A stretch of DNA of 64,000 nt from Bacillota bacterium (GTDB lineage: Bacteria > Bacillota > Clostridia > Lachnospirales > Lachnospiraceae). The notes under the pieces were generated by a model that was not told the DNA's origin, ran no database searches, and saw nothing but the letters and a program-made list of their open reading frames with translations. Position numbers and translations under genes: made by a program. How positions within the stretch are numbered: position 1 is the first letter of the stretch; each line of letters starts with the position of its first letter. The stretch spans positions 124,001-188,000 of the forward strand of contig JAEVYY010000019.1 in assembly GCA_023392535.1 (NCBI GenBank), given 5' to 3'. Below are positions 27,003 through 36,610 of this stretch, one piece after another.

Positions 27003-28202
27003 TCACTGTTTTATAAAACCATATGTTTCTTTCACGAACTTTCGAAGAGCTGTGAGGGATCGTTCCACTTTTTCTGTATCCATACAATAGGCCATCCTAA
27101 AGTATCCAGGGCAGCCAAAGCTATCTCCCGGAACTAGCATAAGATCATATTTTTTTGCCTTTTCACTGAATATTTTGGCATCTTCTTCCAATGCCTTTGG
27201 AAAGATATAAAAAGTTCCTCCTGGTTTTACACAGGTAAATCCCAACTCTATGAGTTCCTTATATAATATGTTCCTATTCGTTTCATATACCGACAGATCG
27301 GATGTTTTGTCAATTACTTTAGCAACAGCAAGCTGAACGATCGACGGTGGACAGTTGTGCCCAATCCCTCTTGAAATTTGACCACACATAGCAACAATTG
27401 TTTCTGCATCTTCACAAGCTGGATTCACTGCTACATAACCAATACGTTCGCCTGGTAAAGATAGAGATTTACTGAAAGAATAGCAGATTAGTGTATTTTT
27501 ATAACACTTAGAAACGCAGGGTGCCTCTATACCTGCGAATACAATTTCTCTGTAAGGTTCGTCTGATATAATATAAATAGCATGACCATATTCTTTTGAT
27601 TTTCTTAATAAAAGTTCAGCCATTCTTTTTATAGTATCCGTCGAATACACGATACCAGATGGATTGTTTGGTGTATTAATCAGGACCGCCATCGTTCTCT
27701 CATTCAGCATATCTTCAAACATGTCAAAATTCACCTGAAAATCTTCTACACAAGGAGGTACTATTTTTAACGAGGCTCCCGTCAAGTTAATATAGGGAAT
27801 ATATTCCGGAAAAAATGGTGCAAAGGTGAGTATCTCGTCACCCGGAACCGTAACTGCACGAACCGCATGTGCGATCGCACCTGCTGCTCCTGTTGTCATA
27901 AAGATATGTTTTTCCGTATAAGGAATATCAAATCTCTTTTTCAGAGATTCTGCAATTGTCTCAAGCACAGAGGGGATTCCAAGTGTAGGACTGTATCCAT
28001 GTAGCATCATAGGATCTTCGTTTTGCAGCAATTCTATCATCGCCTCTGTAAAAGCTCTTGGAGGTTCCACAGATGGATTCCCAAGACTATAATCAAAGAC
28101 ATTTTCATATCCAATTTCTTCCCCACGCTTGGTCGCATACATGAATAATTCCCTGATTACTGATTTTGCATTCAGCATGTTCCTGTAATTTTCTGCAAGC
28201 AT
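27003..28202 (-). CDS. Class I/II PLP-dependent aminotransferase
   Basis: This is a 399-residue fold-type I aminotransferase of the aspartate aminotransferase superfamily. The substrate-binding NTPNNPSG motif, ISDEPYREI and the PLP lysine in CYSFSKSLSLPGERIGY are present. The amino acid substrate cannot be read from the sequence; aspartate or an aromatic or branched amino acid is possible. It starts 18 bases after the GH1-isomerase fusion gene with GGAGG before the ATG, so it appears co-transcribed with the mannan genes, although no metabolic link is obvious. Confidence 0.85.
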   Translation of the reverse strand: MLAENYRNMLNAKSVIRELFMYATKRGEEIGYENVFDYSLGNPSVEPPRAFTEAMIELLQNEDPMMLHGYSPTLGIPSVLETIAESLKKRFDIPYTEKHIFMTTGAAGAIAHAVRAVTVPGDEILTFAPFFPEYIPYINLTGASLKIVPPCVEDFQVNFDMFEDMLNERTMAVLINTPNNPSGIVYSTDTIKRMAELLLRKSKEYGHAIYIISDEPYREIVFAGIEAPCVSKCYKNTLICYSFSKSLSLPGERIGYVAVNPACEDAETIVAMCGQISRGIGHNCPPSIVQLAVAKVIDKTSDLSVYETNRNILYKELIELGFTCVKPGGTFYIFPKALEEDAKIFSEKAKKYDLMLVPGDSFGCPGYFRMAYCMDTEKVERSLTALRKFVKETYGFIKQ

Positions 28203-28220
28203 CGTCTCTTTCCTCCAATT

Positions 28221-30521
28221 TTACAACGAAGACATAATTAATTGCATCGTTCCCTGCAGGGCAACTTCTCCAAAATCTGCTGGTAAGATAAAATGGTCAC
28301 CTTTTTGAATCAGCTGTCCATTGATGAGACCATCTCCTTCTATCACACTACCTATTAAAAATGGCTCTTCCTGCATGAAATGGACAGGTGCTGTAACATC
28401 CATCTTCCATACTTTGTAGTAATCACAGGCAATAAGAAGGTTCCTTTTATTCGGTTCCATATCAGCGATCCTTATAATAGAATCTTCTACAGGCTTGGCT
28501 GGAACCGTTATCACATCTACGCTCTTTTCAACATGAAGCTCCCTTGGTTTCCCATTTGTCATCCTATCGTAATCATATACACGATACGTAATATCACTAT
28601 TCTGTTGTGTCTCCAAAATCATAATGCCACCCTTGATTGCATGTATGGTTCCAGGATCGATCTGTAAAAAATCTCCCTTTTTAACTGGAATTTCGCGGAT
28701 TAGCTCCTTCCATTTATTTTCTTCTATCATACTACGAAGTTCTTCTCTGGATGCCGCATTATGACCAATTACCAATTTTGAATCTGGTTCACAATCCAAT
28801 ATATACCAGCATTCTGTTTTTCCAAGCGATCCATTTTCGTGTTTTTTGGCATAAAGGTCATCCGGGTGTACCTGAATACTAAGATCATCCTTTGCATCAA
28901 TAATCTTTATTAACAGTGGAAACCTATCTTTCTGAACATTACCAAATAAAGCTGGATTTTCCTTCCATAGTTGTGATAATGTCTTACCTTCATAAATACC
29001 TTCCTTTACCACACAGTCTCCATTGGGATGCGCGCTGACCGCCCAGCATTCACCTGTGTCATTACCCGGAATCTCGTAAGAAAATTCTGTTCCAAGGCGG
29101 CTTCCACCCCAAATCATTTGTTTAAATACTGGATTCAGGAATAATATTGGTGTTTTTTGTCTATTCACAGTAAGCTCCTTTCCATTGGACTCCATTATTT
29201 TCTGATACCAGAAAGCGGAATCCTTAGCAATTCTTTTTTGGGTATTGAAATCCACATATACAATTCCAAATCGTTCCCCATATCCATAAGTCCATTCAAA
29301 ATTATCCATAAAAGTCCATAAAAAATACCCTCTGACATCACAGCCTTCATCCACTGCCTTCTGCAATTGGGAAAGATAAGCATCCAGAAAATCTATTCTA
29401 TTCGGATCATGCACCAATCCATCCGGAGAGATATTATCGTGACAATCCATTCCATTTTCTGTTATATAGATTGGCATGTGATAACGTTCATAAATAAATT
29501 TCACACCCCAATACAAACACTCTGGTGTGACTGGCCAGTTACATGCATTCTTTGGAAATCCAGGTGTTCGGTCGACATATTCCGGCTCTCCATTTTTACC
29601 TGCTCGTATCCAGTACCCATTATAAATATTCTGTCCCATAAAGTCCAGTGGTTGATTGATAAGTTTCATATCCTCTTCCGTAATCTTTGGTAAATGCTCT
29701 GCAAATCTTACTAAACCATCTTCCGGGTAATGTCCCAAAAAGACAGGATCATTAAACCATGATACATTCCAGGTCCATTCCGAATCTTCTGGTAATGAAA
29801 AATAAACTTTTCTTGCTGCTTCGATATCTTCTGGACTATTTGTATACGGATATGCCACCCCGCAAGTTGGTGCATATCCAACTTTTATCGATCTGGAGGC
29901 ATATTTTCTCAAATTAATAACTGCCTTTCCATGAGCCTTAAGTGCATTATGTGCGATTAGCAATGTCTCTTTTAATGATAGTTTCAATCCAGGTGCTTGT
30001 ACATCCGTCAAATATCCGAGTCCTACAAAACATTCTGGTTCATTCAAGGTGATAAAATATTCTACCAGATCTGAGAAACTCTCCGATACCACTTTTGCAT
30101 ACTCCGCGAACCAGTCAATCACTTCTTCATTGAGCCAACCTCCCCGATCCTGTAATGCCTGGGGGAATTCCCAATGATACATGGTAAGATAAGGTTCAAT
30201 CCCATTTCTTTTCATGGAAAGAATCATATTCCGATAAAAATCAATCGCTTTTTCGTTTACTTTACCCACTCCTTCTGGTAAAATTCTGGACCAACTAATC
30301 GAAAAACGATATGCTTTAATGCCCAGGTTTCTCATTAGTGCATAATCCTCTTCATATCTATGATAATGGTCGCAGGAAACAGCAGCAGAATGGTTTTCAT
30401 AAATCCTTCCCTGCTCCTGAAACGTGTCCCATATGTTTTTTCCTTTTCCATCCTCTGCATCACCGCCTTCTATCTGATAAGCGCTGCTTGCTACCCCCCA
30501 TACAAAATCATCTCTAAACAT
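28221..30521 (-). CDS. GH1 beta-glucosidase fused to class I mannose-6-phosphate isomerase
   Basis: The product is a 766-residue two-domain enzyme. Residues 1-455 form a full GH1 barrel: acid/base Glu161 in TLNEPE and nucleophile Glu355 in YITENG. DNFEW at 406-410 is typical of unphosphorylated rather than 6-phospho substrates. Residues 458-766 form a complete short-type mannose-6-phosphate isomerase with zinc ligands His552 (QVHPDD), Glu570 (GKTECW) and His627 (GTIHAI), and the QQNSDITYRVYDYDR motif. The linker is only a few residues. The start is the ATG at 30521; a TTG at 30569 would overlap the esterase gene. GH1 probably releases glucose from glucomannan oligosaccharides, and the isomerase converts mannose 6-phosphate to fructose 6-phosphate. 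Confidence 0.93.
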   Translation of the reverse strand: MFRDDFVWGVASSAYQIEGGDAEDGKGKNIWDTFQEQGRIYENHSAAVSCDHYHRYEEDYALMRNLGIKAYRFSISWSRILPEGVGKVNEKAIDFYRNMILSMKRNGIEPYLTMYHWEFPQALQDRGGWLNEEVIDWFAEYAKVVSESFSDLVEYFITLNEPECFVGLGYLTDVQAPGLKLSLKETLLIAHNALKAHGKAVINLRKYASRSIKVGYAPTCGVAYPYTNSPEDIEAARKVYFSLPEDSEWTWNVSWFNDPVFLGHYPEDGLVRFAEHLPKITEEDMKLINQPLDFMGQNIYNGYWIRAGKNGEPEYVDRTPGFPKNACNWPVTPECLYWGVKFIYERYHMPIYITENGMDCHDNISPDGLVHDPNRIDFLDAYLSQLQKAVDEGCDVRGYFLWTFMDNFEWTYGYGERFGIVYVDFNTQKRIAKDSAFWYQKIMESNGKELTVNRQKTPILFLNPVFKQMIWGGSRLGTEFSYEIPGNDTGECWAVSAHPNGDCVVKEGIYEGKTLSQLWKENPALFGNVQKDRFPLLIKIIDAKDDLSIQVHPDDLYAKKHENGSLGKTECWYILDCEPDSKLVIGHNAASREELRSMIEENKWKELIREIPVKKGDFLQIDPGTIHAIKGGIMILETQQNSDITYRVYDYDRMTNGKPRELHVEKSVDVITVPAKPVEDSIIRIADMEPNKRNLLIACDYYKVWKMDVTAPVHFMQEEPFLIGSVIEGDGLINGQLIQKGDHFILPADFGEVALQGTMQLIMSSL

Positions 30522-30555
30522 ATTTATTCCCGTACCTTTCTGTGCTCCCGCATTT

Positions 30556-31665
30556 CTAATAAGAACCAATTACAGATACCAGATAAAATGGCACCACATC
30601 ATTGGCATGCGTTTTGGCTATCCGAATCTCTAATCTATGCTTTTTCTTCTCAGAGTGTTCTGTTAATGTCTGCAAGTAAAGACAATCACCCCAATCCTCC
30701 ATAAAATTACCATCCAACACGACCGCATGTTCCTCATCACCATCTACAATGGCTATAGCAATTGGCGTAGGTTTCTGAATTGATTTACGATATTGAACAG
30801 CCATACCTGTTCCTTCTACCTGAAAACAAATGGAGTCCCCAACATGATCCGCTGTCCATCCCTTTCTGAAAAATTGTGTGATGGATTCTTGTTTTCTCAT
30901 ATCTGCTAAAAAACCATTAGAAATAAATACATCACTATCATTTTGATATCTGGTAGAATGTTCGTATTGATTTCTCGAAATTGGTGCAGGCATGGTTAAT
31001 TCCATATCTTCCGTTGTAGAGGCATATACCTTTTCCAAAAAATGAATAATATTTCTTGCTACCAGTTCGTGTCCTGTATCATTAGGATGTAAATCATCCG
31101 GAGTGATTTCTTTACGGGGAATCATACCTGCCTGCACGAGTGGATAAATACTGCTCTGCATACTAATACAAGGGATTTGATAAGCTTCTCCCACTTTATT
31201 ATGTTGTGCCTGCGCATTTTTTCCATCATCATAGCACACATTGTTTACTATTAAAACAGCTGGTTTTGTTTTATAATCATATAAATTGCGTATCAGTCCT
31301 TCAAATGTTTCCAAAAAATGGTTTGTATCTTCATCGTTGACACTAAACTCTGTTATTACAAAATCCGGATTATATTGCAGAACATCCGTATGTACTCTTG
31401 CCACAGCAAATTGAGAGTTAGTCCCTCCGATTCCAGCATTTCTATAAGTAAATTTTGCTTTTGGAAACGTTTTTTTCCACCAATCAAACACTAGATATGC
31501 ATAACAGCTCTCAGGTACAGAAGATACGGAACCCATGGTGATGGAGCCTCCCACAAAGCCAACCGTTAAGTGTTCACCATTCTTAGCACGTTCCATAATT
31601 TTTTTCAAACGATACCAATTTCCAGTATTTGCAATTGCTTTTTCAGCATCTATCTTATATTTCAT
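30556..31665 (-). CDS. CE17-like SGNH mannan O-acetylesterase
   Basis: This is a 369-residue intracellular SGNH hydrolase. The N-terminal catalytic domain has Ser41 in GFVGGSITMGS, NAGIGGTNSQ, the asparagine of EFSVND and the Asp-x-His pair in DDLHPND (about 190-193). The last 140 residues form a beta-rich, CBM35-like domain. This order (SGNH, then beta domain) matches the CE17 family, described from the Roseburia mannan locus as removing acetyl groups from mannooligosaccharides; CE2 has the opposite order. No signal peptide is present. It lies between GH130 and GH1 genes, after an intercistronic hairpin. Confidence 0.85.
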   Translation of the reverse strand: MKYKIDAEKAIANTGNWYRLKKIMERAKNGEHLTVGFVGGSITMGSVSSVPESCYAYLVFDWWKKTFPKAKFTYRNAGIGGTNSQFAVARVHTDVLQYNPDFVITEFSVNDEDTNHFLETFEGLIRNLYDYKTKPAVLIVNNVCYDDGKNAQAQHNKVGEAYQIPCISMQSSIYPLVQAGMIPRKEITPDDLHPNDTGHELVARNIIHFLEKVYASTTEDMELTMPAPISRNQYEHSTRYQNDSDVFISNGFLADMRKQESITQFFRKGWTADHVGDSICFQVEGTGMAVQYRKSIQKPTPIAIAIVDGDEEHAVVLDGNFMEDWGDCLYLQTLTEHSEKKKHRLEIRIAKTHANDVVPFYLVSVIGSY

Positions 31666-31680
31666 AGTTTTCGACCTTTC

Positions 31681-31718
31681 AAAAAGGGCTCATCCAAACC
31701 AACTTGTTTGTATGAGCC
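31681..31718 (-). terminator. Intra-operon hairpin between GH130 and the esterase
   Basis: GGCTCATACAAAC pairs with GTTTGGATGAGCC with few mismatches. It is followed by CTTTTTG on the minus strand. In the middle of an operon this is likely a partial terminator or a 3'-end-protecting element. Confidence 0.7.
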
Positions 31719-31730
31719 TGTGACTTCTTT

Positions 31731-32753
31731 CTATCTATTACCAATCTCCCTATCTTCCTGCGATAATACACTATGGGCTTTGATGTAATCTACAATTTCA
31801 TCAAATTTTGTAAATGCCAGTCCTACATAGCTATCCGCTGCTCCATAATAGATTGCGATTTTTCCACTCTCCGGATCATGTATCGTAGCGCATGGAAAAC
31901 ATACATTTGGAACAAATCCTCTCTCTTCATACCATTCTTCAGGGGTAAGTAAAAATGTCTCACATCTGTATTTTACGATTGACGGATTCTCAAGATCTAG
32001 AATTGCACCTCCAATGCTATATACAAATCCATTACAGGTTCCGCTCACGCCATGGTAAAATAATAGCCATCCTTCGGATGTTTCGATTGGAGCAGCGCCT
32101 CCACCAATTTTAACGGACTCCCACCATTCGCTTCCTTTCCCCATGACATGTCTGTGTTTGCCCCAGTAGATCATATCCGGGCTTTCGCTTAAGAAAATAT
32201 CGCCAAATGGTGTATGTCCGCTATCACTCGGACGGCTTAGTAACATAAAGTTTCCGTTCACTTTTCTTGGAAATAGTACTGCATTTCTGTTATATGGAAT
32301 AAATGGATTTTCAAGACGTACAAATTTCTTGAAATCGGTTGTCTTTGCCATACCAATTGCAGCTCCATAAAAATCCTGACACCATATGATATAATACGTA
32401 TCTTCTACCTTTACAAGACGGGGATCATATGCATATCTTGGCATGAACGGGTCTCCGTTCTCATCCTCAAAAGGAATTTTATTGTTTTCAAACTCCCAAT
32501 GAATGGCGTCCTTACTTCTGCCCATATAGATATAAGGAATTCCATTGGTCTGCTCACCTCGAAATACACCAATAAATCCATCTTCATACGGCATAACTGC
32601 CGAATTAAAGATTCTAGCGACCCCTTCTACCGGATTTCTTCCAATGATTGGATTTTCCGTATATCTCCAGACTGGTGCTCCCACTATATTGTCGGGTCTT
32701 TCCTGCCAAGGTACATTTTTAACTGCAGGAGCAATCATTTTTATTTTATTCAT
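31731..32753 (-). CDS. GH130 subfamily 2 beta-1,4-mannooligosaccharide phosphorylase
   Basis: This is a 340-residue five-bladed propeller phosphorylase. It releases mannose 1-phosphate from the non-reducing end of beta-1,4-mannooligosaccharides (EC 2.4.1.319). The catalytic Asp110 is in RYAYDPRLV; phosphate-binding arginines and the GGGAAPIET and LFYHGV motifs are present. The short N-terminus and length match subfamily 2 (RaMP2-like). It lies 19 bases after the subfamily 1 gene; the two proteins split mannooligosaccharide and mannosyl-glucose substrates. Confidence 0.92.
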   Translation of the reverse strand: MNKIKMIAPAVKNVPWQERPDNIVGAPVWRYTENPIIGRNPVEGVARIFNSAVMPYEDGFIGVFRGEQTNGIPYIYMGRSKDAIHWEFENNKIPFEDENGDPFMPRYAYDPRLVKVEDTYYIIWCQDFYGAAIGMAKTTDFKKFVRLENPFIPYNRNAVLFPRKVNGNFMLLSRPSDSGHTPFGDIFLSESPDMIYWGKHRHVMGKGSEWWESVKIGGGAAPIETSEGWLLFYHGVSGTCNGFVYSIGGAILDLENPSIVKYRCETFLLTPEEWYEERGFVPNVCFPCATIHDPESGKIAIYYGAADSYVGLAFTKFDEIVDYIKAHSVLSQEDREIGNR

Positions 32754-32772
32754 TTTTGTTTTCCTCTCACTT

Positions 32773-33948
32773 TTAGTTATTTAAGTATTCCATATTTTTA
32801 CGAATGAGATCACATCTTTGTGCCACACATTCCACCGAACGAAGCGGATCTTCCGGTGTATGAAATACATAATCCATTAATTTATCAATTGTTGTTGTTG
32901 CAACGTGCATTCTGGTATCACTGGATGCATAGTAAAGAAAGACATCTCCATTCTCCCTTGCAATCGCACCATTTGTGAACACTACATTTGATACATCCCC
33001 AACGCGTTCCAATCCCAGTGGTCCAATGAAAAGTCCCGATGGTTCCGCAATCACTTTTGCAGGATTTTTTAAGTCTGTTGCAAATGCATAGATGACATAG
33101 CGAAGTCCCGCAGCCGTATTACGAACACCATGCGCAATATGGATCCAGCCTTTATTCGTTTTAATCGGAACTGCTCCTGCACCATTTTTCGCTTCTGTCA
33201 AGGTATGATATTTTCTCTTGCTTGTAATAATCTCTTCCTCAATGACTGCATGTTCAATATCATCACACAGGCCAAATCCGATTCCCCCACCGGAACCAGT
33301 ATCAATGAAATCATCCATAGGTCTTGTATAAAAAGCATATTTTCCATTTACAAACTCTGGATGTAATACGACATTTCTCTGCTGTGGAGAATGCAAGGTC
33401 CTTAGGTTCGGAAGTCTTTCCCATTTTTTAAGATCCTTTGTTCGGACAATCCCAGCGGCTGCGATCGCTGCCGATAGATCTGCCACTGATGTATCTTTGC
33501 TTTCTGAACAAAAGACACCGTAGATATATCCATCTTCATGCTTTGTAAGCCTCATGTCATACACATTTGTTTCTTCCGGACAAATATCATCTAGTAAAAT
33601 CGGGTAGTCCCAAAAATGAAATCCATCGATTCCTGTATCACTTTCTGCTACACCAAAAAATGATTTTCTATCATTTCCTTCGATACGTGCTATCAAATAA
33701 AATTTTCCATCCATTTCGATTGCACCCGAATTCATAACAGCATTGACTCCTAATCGCTCCATAAAATATGGGTTAGTCTCTGGATTCAAGTCATATTTCC
33801 ATAGAATTGGTATCATTTCTCTTGTCAAAACGGGATATTCATAACGATCATAAATCCCATTATAAAAATTTGATTTCCTATTTTTTCTTTCCAATAATTG
33901 ATTTAGTGCAGTTAGTTGCTCGTAATATTTCGGGTGTAACTTATTCAT
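32773..33948 (-). CDS. GH130 subfamily 1 4-O-beta-mannosyl-glucose phosphorylase
   Basis: This is a 391-residue phosphorylase that splits 4-O-beta-mannosyl-glucose into mannose 1-phosphate and glucose (EC 2.4.1.281). Asp131 in NVYDMRLTKHEDG corresponds to the catalytic aspartate of the Bacteroides enzyme. RNVVLHPEFV, TGSGGGIGFGL and ASSDTRMHVATTT are characteristic of the subfamily. It overlaps the epimerase gene by eight bases, which makes biochemical sense: the epimerase generates its substrate from mannobiose. Confidence 0.95.
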   Translation of the reverse strand: MNKLHPKYYEQLTALNQLLERKNRKSNFYNGIYDRYEYPVLTREMIPILWKYDLNPETNPYFMERLGVNAVMNSGAIEMDGKFYLIARIEGNDRKSFFGVAESDTGIDGFHFWDYPILLDDICPEETNVYDMRLTKHEDGYIYGVFCSESKDTSVADLSAAIAAAGIVRTKDLKKWERLPNLRTLHSPQQRNVVLHPEFVNGKYAFYTRPMDDFIDTGSGGGIGFGLCDDIEHAVIEEEIITSKRKYHTLTEAKNGAGAVPIKTNKGWIHIAHGVRNTAAGLRYVIYAFATDLKNPAKVIAEPSGLFIGPLGLERVGDVSNVVFTNGAIARENGDVFLYYASSDTRMHVATTTIDKLMDYVFHTPEDPLRSVECVAQRCDLIRKNMEYLNN

Positions 33949-35113
33949 TGATATTCCTCCTGATTACTTCCATACACATGCGTCCATTATGATAGGGACA
34001 TTTCCATGGTTCCACGATTGGTTTCTGGCTGTTAGGTGTTCCAGTCGCCGATACCTCCCAGAACCATTCACCGCCTTTCCGCTTATCCCATAAATACTGC
34101 TTAATGAATTCCCATTCTTTTCTGGCCGCTTCCAGATACGCCTTATTAGAAGAGTCACGCTGATATCCATTCAAAAATCCAATCACCGTTTCTGCTTGTA
34201 CCCACCAAATACGTGATTTATCAACGACACCCTTTTCACATTCGTTATCTAATGAATGACCATCAAACGCTACTTTAAATACTTGTTCTGTAAGATCTCT
34301 TGTAATCGGAGACATCTTTTCTTCGTAAGATTTTTCGCCAAGCACTTCGACACCTCTGTCAATCAACCATGCCGTCTCAATATCATGTCCATAGGAATGG
34401 AGATCCAGAATACTATTCATATTCACGTCAAAGAAAACTTCCTGACGATGAAGCTTAGGATTATACACCTTATCTGAAAAACAATCCATAATCCACATTA
34501 GCTTTGCTTTTACAGATTTATCTTTTGTCACACGATAGAATTCTGTATAGGCTTCAAATACATGAAGTAGCGTATTCATTGTTTTATCTGCTGTCACGCC
34601 ATTTTCTGATAATTTCTCGTTGTCAATTGGATGAAAATTCTTGTCAAATGCTTCCAAATAACCGATTTTATCCTTACACCTGCTCTCGATCAAATGAAAT
34701 AAATCATAAGCCATATCCAATGCTTCTTTATCACCCGTAGCATCATAAAAGGACGCCAACGCATAGATACAAAATGCCTGATTATATGTGTGTTTCATCG
34801 TATCGGCCGGTTTTCCGTCGTAATGGATGGACCAATAGATACCTCCATTTTCTTTGTCGATACAACATTCTTTCATAAAACGAAACCCATGTTTTGCTTC
34901 GTCTAACAAGCTTTCATCTTTTAACAAAAGATAGGCATTCGAAAAAAACCATGTGATTCTGCTGTTTAAGATACAGCCTTTCACCGCTTTTTTATCTAAC
35001 TCCAAATCAAAATCAAGCCATCCATAATATCCGCCATATTTATTATCACGTAACTTTTTCCAAAAAGGAATGATGACTTCCTGCAGATGTGTCCTTACTT
35101 CATTTACCATCAT
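33941..35113 (-). CDS. Cellobiose/mannobiose 2-epimerase (AGE family)
   Basis: This is a 390-residue (alpha/alpha)6-barrel epimerase that inverts C2 of the reducing-end sugar, here converting beta-1,4-mannobiose to mannosyl-glucose. Catalytic-type histidines lie in HSYGHDIETAWLID and the C-terminal YHNGRMCMEV, and TYNQAFCIYAL lines the barrel. Family members often act on cellobiose too (EC 5.1.3.11). It stands between the transporter genes and the mannosyl-glucose phosphorylase, in the order of the pathway. Confidence 0.92.
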   Translation of the reverse strand: MMVNEVRTHLQEVIIPFWKKLRDNKYGGYYGWLDFDLELDKKAVKGCILNSRITWFFSNAYLLLKDESLLDEAKHGFRFMKECCIDKENGGIYWSIHYDGKPADTMKHTYNQAFCIYALASFYDATGDKEALDMAYDLFHLIESRCKDKIGYLEAFDKNFHPIDNEKLSENGVTADKTMNTLLHVFEAYTEFYRVTKDKSVKAKLMWIMDCFSDKVYNPKLHRQEVFFDVNMNSILDLHSYGHDIETAWLIDRGVEVLGEKSYEEKMSPITRDLTEQVFKVAFDGHSLDNECEKGVVDKSRIWWVQAETVIGFLNGYQRDSSNKAYLEAARKEWEFIKQYLWDKRKGGEWFWEVSATGTPNSQKPIVEPWKCPYHNGRMCMEVIRRNINE

Positions 35114-35124
35114 GCGTTTTCCTC

Positions 35125-35787
35125 CTAGTTCTCTTTTCTTTTGGTTTGGTCCGATCGGTTAATTATATAGTAAAATTCATCGTCTTCTTGCAGCGTTCCT
35201 ATCATTTTTTTATAATAGAGCATCTGTATGAAAACAAGAACTTCCAGTGCAAATAAGAAAAATGTTCCAGTAAAAAATAATATAATACCCAATGTTGTTG
35301 AGGCAAAAAAAGTACACAATACCATTCCTATAAATATCGGAATCAAGTATTGTGGTTTTAGTAACATACAAAGCATTACTTCCATAAGATCCACTTCTTC
35401 CTTAACGAACGTATAATACCCAACGAGATAAAGCATAAAAACCAGTAAGAAAGAAATGATTGATAAACATAAAATCGAATAGAGAAATAATCCCGACTTT
35501 ACAGCTATGACCATACCTGCAATATTCATCAACAAAATAATATTAACCGGGCAGAATCGCATGAGATTGAGTGATTTTTTTACATACTTAAAGTAATTCT
35601 TTATAATACTATCATTAATATCTATCTTCTTTTCTATCACATCTTTTCCAAGCATAAATACTGCACCCAATACTGGCATAGTAAATAAATTACCCGTGAG
35701 TAGGATCATGCCAAAGGCAAGCAGGCTTGTAAATAATACGATATGGATCACGGACATAATTTTATAAAAGAGAGATTCCCGTGTCAT
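35125..35787 (-). CDS. DUF624 (YesL) family membrane protein
   Basis: This is a 220-residue protein with about five transmembrane helices, related to Bacillus YesL (DUF624). Family members accompany carbohydrate ABC transporters that use a MalF/MalG permease pair, but their role is unknown. Its start overlaps the permease stop by four bases (ATGA). The C-terminus is short and charged. Confidence 0.82.
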   Translation of the reverse strand: MTRESLFYKIMSVIHIVLFTSLLAFGMILLTGNLFTMPVLGAVFMLGKDVIEKKIDINDSIIKNYFKYVKKSLNLMRFCPVNIILLMNIAGMVIAVKSGLFLYSILCLSIISFLLVFMLYLVGYYTFVKEEVDLMEVMLCMLLKPQYLIPIFIGMVLCTFFASTTLGIILFFTGTFFLFALEVLVFIQMLYYKKMIGTLQEDDEFYYIINRSDQTKRKEN

Positions 35788-36608
35788 GATTTTATAGCTC
35801 CTGCTAATCCATAGAAAATATATTTTTGCAAGAAAAGGTATGCAATACCAATTGGAATAATACCTAATAAAATAGCTGCTGATACAATTTCAAACGGTGT
35901 CGCCATATTACCAAAAAATTGATAGAGCGCAACCGTGAACGTCTGTACATTTTTTCTCAAATATAGATTGGGAATATAGAAATCGTTGTAATATGCAATA
36001 CCATTTAAAATCAATAATGTGGTACAGGCAGGCTTTAATAACGGCAGAATAATAACACGATAAATGGTAAAGTAATTGGCGCCATCAATCAGAGCCGCCT
36101 CGTCAAGATCCTTTCCAATAGAAGCAAGTAAATTAAACATAATATAAATACCGACGATACCTACACCTGCATACAGAATAATGACGCTTGGCATTTTATT
36201 TACGAGGTTTAACTTATACATGATCTGGAATACTACTGTTTGCGTCGTAACGACCGGAATAAACATGGTCAATGTAAATAGCGTCATAACGACCTTTTTT
36301 CCAAAAAATTCAAAACGGTGCAAGACATAGGAAACCATGGTGGTAAATAAAATCTGGATGCTTAGTGATATTGTAAGAACGATTGCCGTATTAAAAAGTG
36401 CCTGACCTAACTTGCCAACGCGGATTGCATATGCAAAATTGTACGTATTCAGCCAATTCTTTGGTGGTGTAAAGACTCCTGTCGACGCATATTCAGTACC
36501 CGTCTTAAATGCCATGAACAGCAATGGAATAATCGGTATCACAACAAAGATACAGGCTCCGATCAGAAAGATATAACGCAGGGTTTTATACATTTTTGAT
36601 TCTTTCAT
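35784..36608 (-). CDS. Sugar ABC transporter permease (MalG type)
   Basis: This is a 274-residue permease with six transmembrane segments and the ATPase-contacting EAA loop (EAALIDGANYFTIYRVIILP). With the MalF-type partner it forms the pore for the mannooligosaccharide importer. I start at the ATG at 36608, six bases after GAGGA and directly after the stop of the upstream permease; the longest frame would use a TTG at 36614. Confidence 0.93.
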   Translation of the reverse strand: MKESKMYKTLRYIFLIGACIFVVIPIIPLLFMAFKTGTEYASTGVFTPPKNWLNTYNFAYAIRVGKLGQALFNTAIVLTISLSIQILFTTMVSYVLHRFEFFGKKVVMTLFTLTMFIPVVTTQTVVFQIMYKLNLVNKMPSVIILYAGVGIVGIYIMFNLLASIGKDLDEAALIDGANYFTIYRVIILPLLKPACTTLLILNGIAYYNDFYIPNLYLRKNVQTFTVALYQFFGNMATPFEIVSAAILLGIIPIGIAYLFLQKYIFYGLAGAIKS

Positions 36609-36610
36609 CG

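Noticed and set aside
30522..30569. TTG start that would extend the GH1-isomerase protein by 16 residues
   Set aside because: It overlaps the esterase stop, has no ribosome binding site, and GH1 proteins begin at the ATG at 30521.
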